DNA of 64,000 nucleotides from Mesorhabditis belari (Eukaryota > Nematoda > Chromadorea > Rhabditida > Rhabditidae): the NCBI GenBank assembly GCA_958450365.1, contig CAUEEP010000757.1, forward strand, positions 739,501 through 803,500, in the 5' to 3' direction. A model generated the notes under the pieces. It searched no databases. It saw only the letters and a program-made list of their open reading frames with translations, and was not told the DNA's origin. This document shows positions 13,701-24,007 of this stretch, one piece after another (positions within the stretch are counted from its first letter, which is position 1; each line of letters begins with the position of its first letter). The position numbers were made by a program, and so were the translations under genes.

Positions 13701-15790
13701 AAATATTAATATTACCATTGTGTAGGCCTTGAAAAGAGCTTTCAGAAAATGTATAACACTAATAGTTTAAACTCAAAGACAAGAGAGTTACAGACGCGCG
13801 AGAGTGACGATCGTTTTTCGAATATGATATTTCATTGTCCAGTACTGTAACTTTAATCTAAAGATTTTTCATTTTTCAATAGCACAATTCTGATTTGAAT
13901 CCCTCAAAAAACACTCAAAAGCCATTTGGGAGTGGGTTTTTCGTGGTGGTTTCTGTTTAAATTCATTTCTCAATTTGTAATGTTCAACTTGCCTTTCAGA
14001 TCCAGGGATTAGAAAGAATAAAAACTGTTTGTTAAAATGAGGAAAGTGAATTTAACTTTAATCTAAAGATTGCTCATTTTTCAATAGCACAATTCTGATT
14101 TGAATCCCTCAAAAAACACTCGAAAAACCATTTGGAAGTGGGTTTTTCGTAGTGGTTTCTGTTTAAATTCATTTCTCAATTTGTAATATTCAAATTAATT
14201 TCAATTAAAAGCTAATCTGTAGTTTTTTCTTATTCATTTTATTCAAATTAAATCTTTAATATACGTAAATTCTCAAATTTTTCGACAAAACTGAGAAAAA
14301 AATGAGAGATCTGATCGATTTTCACAATTGTTTAGCCCAATTAAATCTATTTTCCTTCTCCAATTAAATCTATTTTCTATTTGAAATCCTAAAAAGAACT
14401 TCTTTTAAAAGTTCAAAATAATATTAGCACTAGTTATTCGGTTTTTTAATTGACTAAACTTTTTCAGATCAATCCAAATCTCTAATCTTTGCACCTGCTT
14501 TTTGGAGAAAGAGAAGAAATTTTTTTTTGAGCTCTTGAAAGAGTTACGAAGAATTTTGAATGTTATTTTTCAACAAAAACTCTTTAATTTCCATATTATT
14601 TGATAGTAAAAGGCTATTGAAAATGTTTTAGAAACTAGGTATTTAATTTTTCCACTAAAATAAGATTGGATCTCTTTTCCTTTTCCTCAAGAATTCCCTT
14701 GAGCACAATTTTTTACCTAACCACTCTAGAAGATAACAACAAGAATTGTAGTAGAATAGACTCTTTTTAAAAAAAACTCTTTTTATAGTATGAATATATT
14801 TTATTCTAAATAAAGAAACTTGTTATACAATTTTTGTTAATAAATCTGCTTTATTTGAGCGATTCGTTCCTAGGTATAAACGGATGTGGACTAGAATTTG
14901 GGTTAAGTTAAAGAGAGTGGATTCCTTTTGATATCCCGCCATCTCTAACAGCTTTTGATATCCCGCCATCTCTAACACCCCAACAACCCAACTCAACTCC
15001 TCCAACGTATTAAAGGGGAGTCCCTGTGAAATGACCAACTGAAAAGCTCGGAGCTGACAATCCCTACATGTACATTAAGCCGTCGAACGACTTGTACTGC
15101 AGTTGCATAGACCCGGAAGATATGTATCTTTATTTACAGTAGTATAATAAGACGAATAGATTACAAATAAGTGTAAGGGGAAGGGGGGATTCCTAATGAG
15201 AGTCTCATTTGTCCTCCTAGGCACATGGGAGGACACATTTGCATAAGAATAGACAAATCATTCAATAATAACAATAGTAACTAAAATATCAGTTTGGCTC
15301 GGAGATGACAGAGCCGTTCGCTTGAAGTAAACGAACCGATAATGAACGCTTAACGCCAAGCTGAGGAAATGAGTTCATTTCTAATCAAAAACCAACTAAA
15401 AAAACAATTTTTTACAAGTTCAACTGTTTCTTTTTTTCTTTTTTCAAATTCCAAGTGACTTTTAATAAAGCTGAATAGGAAAAGGTTTAAGCAAAACTGG
15501 GTTAAATTCTTTAGAAATCTCCTTGAAGAGGTTGGGTGCAAGATTAGCTTAAAATTATATTTTTATAAATGAAATTTGTTAAAAATTTGTTGTTTATGTA
15601 ATTTAGTAGTTTTCTATGTTTTTTGTTATCTTTTTCTTCAATTTCTATCGAATTTTTTAGTAAATCTGAAGAATGGTGAGTTAAAGTCGAAAAGAAACAC
15701 GGAGAGGAGAAACAATGCCGCTGAAAGCGCCGAATATTCGTGTCGAGAAATTTCGATTCTATCCGACAAAAGAAAAAGCAGCAAAGAAAA
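1774..15790 (+). CDS. mec-2: Upstream exons of long mec-2 isoform (N-terminal extension)
   Basis: Six exons form one open chain: 1774-1898, 2792-2914, 3338-3515, 4361-4484, 10046-10114 and 15661-15790. Every junction agrees in phase (2,2,0,1,1,2) and has GT/AG borders. The encoded 249 codons are rich in Ser, Arg, Lys and Pro, look disordered, and show no recognised domain. Phase 2 at 15790 fits an acceptor at 19360-19361, which joins the exon ending at 19573 and then the mec-2 core. The whole chain through 48230 is divisible by three. A strong acceptor (TTTTCAG, AG at 1770-1771) sits three bases before the first ATG, suggesting SL trans-splicing. An in-frame ATG at 2730 or 2736 is an alternative start. 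These exons could instead be a separate upstream gene. Exon calls are fairly sure; linkage to mec-2 is inferred. Confidence 0.6.
1981..2168 (+). repeat. 20-bp minisatellite
   Basis: About nine tandem copies of a 20-base unit (TATCTAACCATCTAGTTCTG and variants), within the first intron of the upstream mec-2 chain. Confidence 0.9.
2999..3186 (+). repeat. 14-bp minisatellite
   Basis: About thirteen tandem copies of AATCGCTTTAAAAC with small variants (TATAAC, AATTGC), between the second and third upstream exons. Confidence 0.9.
5150..5700 (+). repeat. About 34-bp intronic satellite array
   Basis: About fifteen head-to-tail units built on TTGATATTCTTAAGCTAACA followed by ATCTAGAGATTCA. Units vary at a few positions and by 1-3 bases in length. 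It lies in the 5.6-kb intron between exons 4361-4484 and 10046-10114. Confidence 0.9.
6516..6582 (+). repeat. Short 12-bp tandem repeat
   Basis: Five copies of a CTTGGCCTTTAT-like 12-mer. The rest of 5700-7340 shows only pyrimidine-rich intronic sequence. Confidence 0.75.
7347..7600. mobile_element. Palindromic MITE family A, copy 1
   Basis: The arms are reverse complements about a centre near AGATCTCAATAAGTGCAAC. Outer parts carry GGCTACTTTACGCC / GCGGAAACTAGCCTACCCC, with inner GTTTGCGCAACTC / GAGTTGCGCAAAC. No coding capacity. Confidence 0.85.
7766..7971. mobile_element. Palindromic MITE family A, copy 2
   Basis: Same core as copy 1 (TTGCGCAACTCGCCATAAC, TTTATGATTTTGGTTTCATT and their reverse complements), ending GGCGCAAAGTAGCCACCCCC. 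It lies about 170 bases after copy 1. Confidence 0.8.
8697..9030 (-). mobile_element. SINE-like element with tRNA B-box
   Basis: A GC-richer block in AT-rich surroundings. On the minus strand it begins near GGTCGAGGGTTCGAACCCC, a perfect pol III B-box (GGTTCGAACCC), and ends in a run of about 16 T. A tRNA-derived SINE is likely, but I could not define a clean A-box or target duplication. Confidence 0.45.
9219..9427. mobile_element. Palindromic MITE family A, copy 3
   Basis: Starts GGGGTAGGCTAATTTCCGCG, has the central GATCTCAATAAGTGCAAC palindrome, and ends in CCCTTTTGCGCAAAAAAAGG, where it abuts a LINE fragment. Confidence 0.8.
9425..9545 (+). pseudogene. LINE reverse-transcriptase C-terminal fragment
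   Basis: A short frame contains the residues NKFVYNSFP, RTARIWNRLP, typical of the C-terminal tail of non-LTR reverse transcriptases (fF..R....WN.LP). It is truncated on both sides by MITE family A copies, so this is a dead fragment. Confidence 0.6.
9547..9815. mobile_element. Palindromic MITE family A, copy 4
   Basis: A full copy with ends GGAGTAGGCTACTTTGCGCC and AACTAGCCTACCCCC. The sequence after it (about 9816-9960) repeats that after copy 1 (about 7601-7760), so both MITE and flank were duplicated. Confidence 0.85.
10898..11196. mobile_element. Composite of two partial family A MITEs and LINE sequence
   Basis: Two truncated family A arms (about 10914-11035 and 11090-11196) flank a 60-base piece containing TAGTTCAATTAGTGTATTGG. 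The same composite occurs in reverse complement at about 22385-22663. Confidence 0.75.
11197..11535 (+). pseudogene. LINE 3' end: RT C-terminus plus 3' UTR
   Basis: A frame from about 11197 to 11390 carries NKFVYNSFP, RTARIWNRFP and a following SLETFQLSV segment, as in non-LTR reverse transcriptase tails. It is followed by an untranslated segment ending ATGAATAAAGTATCTATA. The UTR part matches the minus strand at about 59183-59300, which supports a shared LINE 3' end. Confidence 0.7.
11715..11890 (+). repeat. Segmental direct repeat, copy 1
   Basis: About 170 bases starting AAAAAGAAGATATTTTCTC and running to TTGATATAAACAAAGACTTC recur at 12313-12485 with few changes. No gene lies within. Confidence 0.85.
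12313..12485 (+). repeat. Segmental direct repeat, copy 2
   Basis: Second copy of the 11715-11890 segment, about 600 bases downstream. Confidence 0.85.
12885..13095 (+). repeat. Tandem repeat based on CTAATCTAATCTAGCT
   Basis: An array of 18-30 base units combining AGCTCTAATCTAAAG with CTAATCTAATCT, with occasional GATTGTTAATC inserts. Confidence 0.9.
13465..14190 (+). repeat. Long tandem repeat, interrupted by a MITE
   Basis: Three copies of a unit containing AAAACACTCAAAAGCCATTT and GGGTTTTTCGTAGTGGTTTC start near 13470, 13900 and 14108. Each is preceded or followed by the segment around CTTTCAGATCCAGGG (a fourth partial occurrence lies at about 12833-12890). The first unit is lengthened by the MITE at 13618-13844. 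Confidence 0.85.
13618..13844. mobile_element. Palindromic MITE family C, copy 1
   Basis: Ends are TACTGGACAATGAAATATGA and its reverse complement, flanked by TA-like sequence. The inner arms contain CGCGCGTCTGTAACTCCCTT / AGAGTTACAGACGCGCG. A second copy is at 33608-33834. Confidence 0.88.
14820..15360. other. No gene seen; short repeats
   Basis: Contains two tandem copies of GATATCCCGCCATCTCTAAC and a small hairpin around TTGTCCTCCTAGGCACATGG. Open frames here are short and low in coding character. Confidence 0.5.
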
Positions 15791-15815
15791 GTATTGTAAT
15801 TTAAAGTAATTTAAA

Positions 15816-16103
15816 TACCGTATTTCTTCGAATAGAAGACCGGATAAAGAGTATGATCGCGTACTCCTGCGTAGCAGCCCTTTTTAAAATTTCTTTTCTG
15901 CATAAAAGCTTTCAATGAAGTGCTATAGGGCTGGAAAATGACTCAAAAATACCACATGAGCTAACAGATTTTTTGAGCCATTTTCCAGCTCTATAGCACT
16001 TGATTGAAAGCTTTTATGCAGAAAAGAAATTTTAAAAAGGGCTGCTACGCAGGAGTACGCGATGATACTCTTTATCCGGTCTTCTATTCGAAGAAATACG
16101 GTA
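15816..16103. mobile_element. Palindromic MITE family D
   Basis: A near-perfect foldback of about 288 bp with ends TACCGTATTTCTTCGAATAG / CTATTCGAAGAAATACGGTA. Flanking TTGTAATTTAAAG is shared on both sides. It sits about 25 bases after the splice donor of exon 15661-15790. Confidence 0.9.
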
Positions 16104-16449
16104 TTGTAATTTAAAGATAAGATTTCATTTAAAAGATTTAATAATCTAGATTTTATAAAAATCTAAAAATCTTTCAGCTTCTATCGTTAGGAAAGGTTTG
16201 AAACACTTTCTAAATGTTTAAATCCTTTGTTCGACTTCTTTCAAATATACTTTGTGATGAGAATTTGTAAACGCACGCTTTCTGATTCACTGAAATCTTG
16301 TTTCTACAAGAGAAATGCAAATTTCTGTGCTCCAGAAAGCTTGTGTTTACACAGAGTTCATCAAGAGCACAAAGTTTATTAAGAGACAAGTCTCCCTTTG
16401 TTAAAATGAAATGAGAAAATTGGGTTTTGATCAAATTTTGAGATATTCT

Positions 16450-16723
16450 ACCGTAAATACAGTAATAGTACCCCACCGCCCTCGTACAGTCACGTAGTTT
16501 CACGTCGCAAAAGTTTTTTAGTATTTCATTTTTTTCAAAGCACCCGTACTTTCAAAAAATACGTCTTTGGTATCAAAAAATAGCCCTGAATTTCAGCTAT
16601 TTTTTGATACCTAAGCGCGCATTGTAGCATAAATCAGTGTCGAGAAAAACGCGTCCAAAGCTAGACTACGCAACACTCTGCACCGTCATTATGGGGGTGG
16701 GGTACTATTACAGTATTTACGGT
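16450..16723. mobile_element. Palindromic MITE family B, copy 1
   Basis: Ends ACCGTAAATACAGTAATAGT / ACTATTACAGTATTTACGGT. The centre is a TATCAAAAAATAGC palindrome. Further copies are at 35566, 43841, 58580 and 58915. Confidence 0.9.
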
Positions 16724-17257
16724 ATTTGCAAAATTCAAAGCTAAACCAACTTTTTTCTCATTTTTTTTATAGAAAACTTTACCTCTATAGATGAAACATT
16801 TAACCAATTCACCTCAGTAGTTAACTTAGTAGAGTAGTAGAGTAGATTCTGCAAAGAGTTGACAATTTTCTTCAAGTGGAGACAATTTGAAAAGTTTTCA
16901 GTCTTCAGTACTTTGTTGGAGATTTTTTCATATGCTCAAAATTACAAAATCCTTTTCAAATCATTTTTTCCCCCATAATACCCTCTTTGTTTCGGGAAAT
17001 TTCTGCAAAAAAAAAGCTCTAATTATTCATTTTTTTGACTACGACAAAACGACAAAACACCAAGGAAACTAATTGACGGAAGAGAAATTGCTGGGATTTT
17101 AAAAGCAATATCTAGGGTTTAAGACTTTAAATCTAGTGCTAGTAGAATGTAAAGTAGATCGAAATGGTGAAATAAAAGCTTTGCAGAGTTGTTCCAAAAC
17201 TATTGGCCATAAAAGGTCAGAAAGAGACCGACTTTTGGTCTAGCTTCGTTTACAAAA

Positions 17258-17660
17258 GTGATCACAGCCAGATCAAGATCACAGCCAGATCAAGATCACA
17301 GCCAGATCAAGATCACAGCCAGATCAAGATCACAGCCAGATCAAGATCACAGCCAGATCAAGATCACAGCCAGATCAAGATCACAGCCAGATCTGCTGCT
17401 TTGGAACACAGCCAGATCTGCTGCTTTGGATCACAGCCAGATCTGCTGCTTTGGATCACAGCCAGATCTGCTGCTTTGGATCACAGCCAGATCTGCTGCT
17501 TTGGATCACAGCCAAATGAAGATCACAGCCAGATCTGCCGCTTTGGATCACAGCCAGATCTGTTGCTTTGGATCACAGCCAGATCTGCTGCTTTGGATCA
17601 CAGCCAGATCTGCTGCTTTGGATCACAGCCAAATGAAGATCACAGCCAGAGCTGCTGCTT
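17258..17660 (+). repeat. Composite minisatellite (17-bp then 25-bp units)
   Basis: About eight units of AGATCAAGATCACAGCC (17 bases) are followed by about ten units of AGATCTGCTGCTTTGGATCACAGCC (25 bases, split here for reading as AGATCTGCTGCTTTGG plus ATCACAGCC), with a shared CACAGCCAGATC core. Two overlapping frames stay open across it, but neither unit length is a multiple of three, so I do not call it coding. Confidence 0.92.
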
Positions 17661-18831
17661 TGATTGTATCTCATCGTCTGCCCTAATCCTAGTATCCAAA
17701 TCAAGATTTTGACCTTATCTGAATCAGTTGAAACCAGGCTTACAGGCGGAAAAAAACGGAAAATAATATAAAAAAGTATCTACTGGTTTATTCAACCAAT
17801 TCAAGCACTCAACCACAATAAAGAAACAAATCCTATTGAAACCCTAATCTAAACTACTTAATGTCACAACAGAACTTCAAATTTTTAACTTAAGGAAAAT
17901 AGAAGAATCCCATTTGTTGGGTTTTGCTTTGAAAATCAGAAGCTATTAAATTTTTTGCTTTTTTTAGCAAACAGGAACATCTAGAGAACATCTAGAACAT
18001 CCTTTTTTTAAAAGTACAAGCCTAGGAAAATCTAGAGAACATCTAGTTAAAAGTCCTGTCACTTTTCTAAAATTCGCTAAGTTTTAAAAACTAAATTTTC
18101 TTTCAGCTCAATGAAGAATATAGAAAATAATCAAACTTTTAAACAATCTAGTAGCTAGATTCAATAGTCTAAATTGCTTCTGCAAAAAAAAAAACATTTG
18201 AATTAGAAAATTTAGTATTCTATTTGTATTCTAAATTTTCTAAACTTTACATTACCAAAAATGGATCTTAAAATAATATTTTTTTGATGCTATCTTTCTA
18301 GAAAACGTATAATATATAGAAATTTATTTGCTATCCAAAAATGAAGACAATAAATAGTCTCAAAAAATTTTTACAATTCAAAAAATTTCAGCAAATCGTT
18401 CGCAATCACTTTATTTCTAAATTTATTACGAATAAAAGATCGAATTCTTCTAGAAAAATTTGATTTAACGTTTTTTATACGTTTTTAATTAATCTTCATT
18501 ACAAAAAAGCTTAATCTAAAGTTGATTTCCCTTAAAATCTCTAAACCTAGATGGCAAAACTTTTGGCGCATTCTGTATAAACAGTTGTAGAAAAGATTTC
18601 AACGGATTTATTCTCATTTTCTTGATCTCTTAGTTCTTCTCATTTCTCCTTTTCATCTAGCAAATTACCAGCAAAATGAACGGCAGCCATCTCAATTTTT
18701 TATGACCCAAAAACACTTTTTTGCAGCGCCGATTTTCTTTTAGCCTCAATCAAAACGGTTTAAAGGGTTTTAGCAAAAAGAAAAAGAAGTGACGGATCAA
18801 AGTGTGATGGGAAAAAGGCTTTTTTTTTGAG

Positions 18832-18945
18832 TTTTAGATCCCAGAGTCCTTTAGGTGAACCCTCATTGGGGCGGGGCTTCTCTCACTCCCAACTATAGGC
18901 TAATTGGAGAGAGAAGGACTCCCCAAGGACCTCTAAAACACCTTT
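18832..18945. repeat. Imperfect inverted repeat
   Basis: GGGGCTTCTCTCACTCC pairs with GGAGAGAGAAGGACTCCCC across a short loop, with outer AGGTG / CCT partial pairing. Small foldback of unknown family. Confidence 0.5.
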
Positions 18946-19239
18946 GCATTTTCTGGGAAATTCACTGGAAAATCTTGAGAGATAATATTCATTTTTGAGC
19001 TAAATCTATAAGCATTCAAGTCTTTTAACCGATTTACTCTCAACTATTTATTGAATGATTTTTTGAGAGGCACTGGATCGAGGACTAAACCTAGAATTGT
19101 CTCGACATCAAGATTTTTGAGCTACTTGTCCCTGAAAAGTGGCTGTAGAGTGAGCTGAACTGAACTAAACTTTCTATATTGAATTGTTACTCATGAACAA
19201 AGCTTTCTGGTTTATCTAAATAATTCTATAAACCGAAAA

Positions 19240-19573
19240 ATGTCGAAGAGTCCTCCACCGGGTCCTGCTCGACCCGGTGGCTCCTCAATGTCAGTCCTTT
19301 CCCCAATCGGTGGCTTCTCCACCGCTTCCACTCACGAACTTTCCCCTGTTGATCCACAAAGTAGAAAATTGTCGACTCTTTCCGTTTCATCTGATCATCT
19401 TGCATCAATGTCAAGAAAAAGATCAATGAGACAAATTCTCGCAGAAGTCGAGAAAAAAGTGGAAAAGAAAAAGACAACGACTATAGAGTCAAAACAAGCA
19501 CCAGCACCATCAATATTTGAAGCGGCAGCGTTGATCAAAAATATTCATCCACAAAGGATCGATTTATTATCAG
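19240..19573 (+). CDS. mec-2: Alternative first exon of mec-2 (or internal exon from 19362)
   Basis: An ATG opens a 111-codon frame beginning MSKSPPPGPARPGG and ending in phase 1 at a GTTAGT donor. The protein is Ser/Pro-rich at first, then has a basic, Lys/Glu-rich helix-like stretch (residues about 60-85) and ends NIHPQRIDLLS. Phase 1 matches the acceptor at 24790-24791, which would fuse it to the mec-2 N-terminal region. An internal acceptor at 19360-19361 (after CTGTTGATCCACAAAG) puts the rest in frame with the upstream exon ending at 15790, so this exon may serve both as a promoter-proximal start and as an internal exon. No acceptor lies just before the ATG. No known domain. Confidence 0.6.
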
Positions 19574-19880
19574 GTTAGTGCTAAAAGTTGTGACAAATTC
19601 AGTTGTTATTTGAGCTTTATTTGATTAGAATCTTGGTTAAAAATTGGATGAAAATGCTGCATGATGTTTTGAGTAGTTGTCGGTGGTGGAGCTGAAAAGC
19701 TGACTATTACAGGAGCTGACTTGATGATTGTTTAAGCAAAGCCAGGGCCAGGCCAAAAGCCAGGGCCAAGCTAAAAGCCAGGGCCAAGTTGTGACAAATT
19801 CAGTTGTTATTTGAGCTTTATTCTATTAGAATTTGGTTAAAAATTGGATGAAAATGCTGCATGATGTTGTGAGTATTGTT
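19574..19880 (+). repeat. Duplicated donor-flanking intron sequence
   Basis: The 90 bases after the donor at 19574 (GTTGTGACAAATTCAGTTG onward) recur at about 19787-19875. Between them lies a small array of GCCAGGGCCAAGCTAAAA. Confidence 0.85.
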
Positions 19881-20204
19881 TGTGATCGTTTTGTGCTTGT
19901 TTTCGACTCAAATTTTTCACATTTTTAAATTATGAACAGTTTTAATGACATTTTTCTTTATCTGCAATCTTTCAAGAATCATTTTGTTCTTAAAAACATT
20001 TGCTTCATTTCCCTCATCACTTTTAACTCGATTACTTATTCAAATCTTCCTTTTTTTTCCCCATTTCCATCTATTTTTCGTCTTTTCGCCGAAAAAATTC
20101 CGAAATTTCCCGTTTCATTTACTCAATTGGGCTGCTTTTAAGCTAATTGTTTCGTCATGGAGTTCAAAAGGGAAAACTATTGAAGGAGATTGGAGAAAAT
20201 TTAG

Positions 20205-20600
20205 ATAAAAGTGTCTCAAAGTCTAGATAACTTTCATTTTCAACTACTGTAGTTAAATTATTGGTAAAAATTTGAATAAAAGTATCGCAAAGTATAGATA
20301 ACTTTCATTTTCAACTATTTTAGTTAAATACAGTAGTTAAGTTAAGTTAAATTATTGATAAAATTTGAATAAAAGTATCGCAAAGTACAGAAAACTTTCT
20401 TTTTCAACTACTGTAGTTCAATACAGTAGTTTAGTTAAGTTAAATTATTGGGGAAGATTAGGTAAAGTATCCCAAAGTACAGATAACTTTCATTTTCAAC
20501 TACTGTAGTTAAGTTGAGTTAAATTATTGATAAAAACTGAATAAAAGTATCCCAAAGTCTAGATGACTTTCATTTTCAACTATTGTAGTTAAATTTTTGA
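20205..20600 (+). repeat. About 75-bp tandem repeat
   Basis: Five units containing AGATAACTTTCATTTTCAAC and TACTGTAGTTAAATTATTG, each followed by a GAATAAAAGTATCGCAAAG segment. Confidence 0.85.
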
Positions 20601-21644
20601 AGTACAAAGATTAGATTAAGATTAAATAAAGTTCTGCTTTGATTAATTCTCAAAAATTCTCAAAGTTTTTCCGAAAACTCTCCTCTAATTACCTCCCAAG
20701 AGACTTAAAAGAAGACAAGATTATTTTAAATCCAAATTTTGTCTCACACAATCTTTGAGATCTTTCGTCAGAAATGAATTCCTAAAACTTGTTGTAATCT
20801 TTAGACATCTGGCGCATTGGGAAAAAGAAAAAGGGGAAGAAAAAGGATATAAACTATGCACATTCCATTGGCTTTTTCTTTCTTTGGTTCACTTACCCAA
20901 CTTGCCTAAAAGAAATTACTCATTTATCCAATTTAAGCAAATTTCAATAGCAGCAAGTTCTAAATTTGAAAAATTGAATTGAAAAAAGCTAGTAAGGGAG
21001 AGATTTCGATAGATTTCGTTTAATTACCCAATTCCTATAACAGTTTAATTGATAATCGATTCAACATTGATTCAATTACCCGTTTCGCCGAATTATTCTC
21101 TCAAGAAAAACTAGACCAGTAAAAAAAATCAGCGCAACGCTTGAACTTTAGCTAAACTTCAGCTAAACTTCAGCTAAACCTCAGCTAAACTAACGCAAAA
21201 ATTCTCTAGATCCGTTCCTTTCCATTCCACTTTGTTTCCCAAAAAAAAACCAAAACAAAACTCGATAGCTCTTTCTTAAAAAAAACTCTCATTTTCCCCT
21301 TCTTCAGTCATTATCAAAAACAAATAGAAGCAAAAAGTTGGGGGAAACTTTTGAGGCCAATTTTCCGATCGTTTTCTCTTTTTCTTTCTTTTTAAAGTCT
21401 TTTCCAATGATTCCCACGTCGCACGTTAATAATTGACCCAGTAAGACAAAGAATTTTCCTCTTTTTGAAAAAGAAAGAGAACAGATGAAAGAGGAAGAAG
21501 TTTTCTCTTAGTAAAATGGAGAAATCGAAGGAGAACTCGGGAAAGATTTCATTAAACATTAAACATAAAAAAATTAGCATAAATTTCAGGATATTCGATT
21601 GAAGTATCAGATTAAGGAAGACATTTTTAAGAGGCCAAAAGAAA

Positions 21645-21685
21645 GGCGTCACTTTCGTCGACCATTTCGTCTAAAAGCTCAACAA
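21645..21685 (+). pseudogene. Short LINE fragment
   Basis: GGCGTCACTTTCGTCGACCA matches the LINE segment at 11197 onward (GGCGCCACTTTCGTGGACCA). No frame remains. Confidence 0.5.
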
Positions 21686-22343
21686 TTCATGAGATCTTTT
21701 CATTCAAAAGCCAAATGATTTTGGTTTTGTTTGAAATTTGAAATCAAAGCACTCATAAGTTCAGTAATTTGCCTAAATAAAATCTAGGTTTTAGTCAATT
21801 TACTTCAAAAAAAAATCCCTCCGACAACTAAATATTCAAAAATTAATTGAAAAATAAACTTTTTAAACCCCTTAAAACTTAGCGAAAGCTTACAAATCTC
21901 TAGTTTCACTGAACCTCAAAAGTTTCAAGTTTTTCAAGCTCGATCTACAAGTACACTTTTTAATTGATTGCCCAGTTTGCTTATTTTCTAGTGATCCTAT
22001 TTAGTTTTTTTTTCGGGTGACACCTCGTCTTCACCAAAAAAAACTTTTCAGAAGGTGTCGAGCAATTTTACCCCCGTGAGAGAAAAGGAAAAGACTAGGA
22101 AAAGTTAGGGAAAAAGTTTGGAGAACAAATTTGGAAAGAAATACTCAATGAATGGAAATTTCTTCTTTACTGAGAAGGAAATTGGGGATTGGAGAAGGGT
22201 TTTTGGGTGTTAGACGAGAACGATTTGTGCTTAAATAATTGATTCTTTTAGTCAGATAGAGAAAGAGATAAAGAAAACATTACAGTTGATAGTTGGAACT
22301 TAAAAAGTTTTGCCATGTTAAAAAATAAATTTCGAAAGATCAG

Positions 22344-22665
22344 GGGTAGGCTAGTTTCCGCAACTTTTTTTGCGCAACTGGTCATTTGCGCAACTCGCCA
22401 TAGCTTTCTTCTGAGTCGGCCAATCTTTATGATTTTATTTTAATTTTGTTGCACTTATTGAGATCTACAAAATTTAAATCAACCAATACACTAATTGAAC
22501 TACGCTTTGTTTCATTAGAAAGGTCGGCGTAGGCTAATTTCCGCAATTTTTTTTGCGCAACTGGGTCGTTTGCGCAACTCGCCATAGCTTTCTTCTAAGT
22601 GAACCAATCTTTATGATTTTGGTTTCATTTTGTAGATCTCAATAATGCGATAAAAAGCAACCTTT
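22344..22665. mobile_element. Inverted copy of composite MITE A / LINE block
   Basis: Family A arms (GGGGTAGGCTAGTTTCCGC, TTGCGCAACTCGCCATAGC) enclose the reverse complement of the 11035-11100 linker, ending AATAATGCGATAAAAAGCAAC as at 10898-10925. Confidence 0.8.
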
Positions 22666-22671
22666 CGACCT

Positions 22672-22872
22672 TTCGGGGGTGGCTACTTTGCGGCAAATTC
22701 TTTGCGCAACTCGCCATAACTTTGTTCTAAATAGATCAATCTTTATGATTTTGGATTCATTTTGTAGATCTCAATAATTGTAACAGAATGACACCAAAAT
22801 CATAAAGATTGGCCGACTTGGAAGAAAGTTATGGCGAGTTGCGAAAAAAAAGGCGGAAACTAGCCTACCCCA
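22672..22872. mobile_element. Palindromic MITE family A, copy
   Basis: Starts CGGGGGTGGCTACTTTGCGG, ends ACTAGCCTACCCC, with the usual palindromic centre. Confidence 0.82.
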
Positions 22873-23649
22873 AAGATCAGTAAAACCTTGTAGCTTAGAG
22901 ATGTATAAAAAAGCAGTTTTTATAAAATAAAATTCTAGTTTAATGTTTTTTTTGTATTGTTTGTTTAAAAAATAGTTCTTTGCAGAAATTTGAGTATTTT
23001 ATTAATGATGAATAATCCTTTTGAAAGAATTTCAATCATTCCGTTCAATTAAAAAATTTTTGAATTTCATTTAGAGATAGTTTGATTATGTTTTTTATAA
23101 TTTCACCGATTTTCTAATCGTTTAAAACTAAATTAAGCTATTTTTCTATAGTTTTGTAGATGCTTTAAGGCTAAAACTAAAGCTTCTATGAAAAACAATC
23201 AAAATCTGATTAAACAAAATCGATTCAACTCAAAAAAATCAACCAAAACCTGACCAAAAAAGATCAATCCAAGTTCTTTAAAAGTTTAGCTTAAAATAAA
23301 AACAAACCAACTTGTAGAAATGAAAATAATATGCTATTTAAGGAGTTAAACATAGTCTTTATTCTTTATAACCCTAACTTATTTAGAAAAGAGTTTTGTT
23401 TTTGGTAAAGCATGAAGAATGAAAAAGAGAAAAAGCTGACAGCTGTCCATCTCTTTTCCCTTCTTTTCTCTTTTCACTTAAATCCCTTGTCTATTCTAGT
23501 CTTTTCACTTGTTATTGAATGAATGACTGACTGTCAAATAGCTCGCATTTCAAACAGTGAATTCACCTGGAAGGTGAAAAATTGATTGTTGTTGGGCATA
23601 GAGTTGGAAAGGGAGACTGAATGCAATTCGATGAGATCTCTAAATCTAG

Positions 23650-23818
23650 CAAGAACAAGAACAAGAATAAGAATAAGAATAAGAATAAGAATAAGAATAA
23701 GAATAAGAATAAGAATAAGAATAAGAATAAGAGCAAGAACAAGAATAAGAATAAGAACAAGGACAAGAACAAGAACAAGAACAAGAACAAGAACAAGAAC
23801 ACGAACAAGAACAAGAAA
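23650..23818 (+). repeat. Hexanucleotide microsatellite (AAGAAT/AAGAAC)n
   Basis: About 28 units of AAGAAT and AAGAAC. All three plus-strand frames stay open as simple dipeptide repeats, which is composition and not a gene. Confidence 0.95.
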
Positions 23819-24007
23819 GTCAGTTTATTTACCCAGTTTTGTTGACGTTAATATATTTATAATCTTCTCTTCCATCAATGGATAAAAACCTCCCTAGAGA
23901 GACAATTAGCCAAATCGGCAAACCGATAAAAAGTTAGGAAATGTGAAAAGATTCTAAAGTGCTCGAAAGAATATATCGATAAATGGGGAAGATAAAGTAA
24001 AGTATTG

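Noticed and set aside
17203..17712. 169-codon open frame with repeated HSQIKITARS-like peptides
   Set aside because: It is the translation of a minisatellite whose units are 17 and 25 bases; a second frame is equally open.
23586..23885. Open frames of repeated Arg-Thr, Lys-Asn or Leu-Phe
   Set aside because: They come from the hexanucleotide repeat AAGAAT/AAGAAC, open in several frames on both strands.
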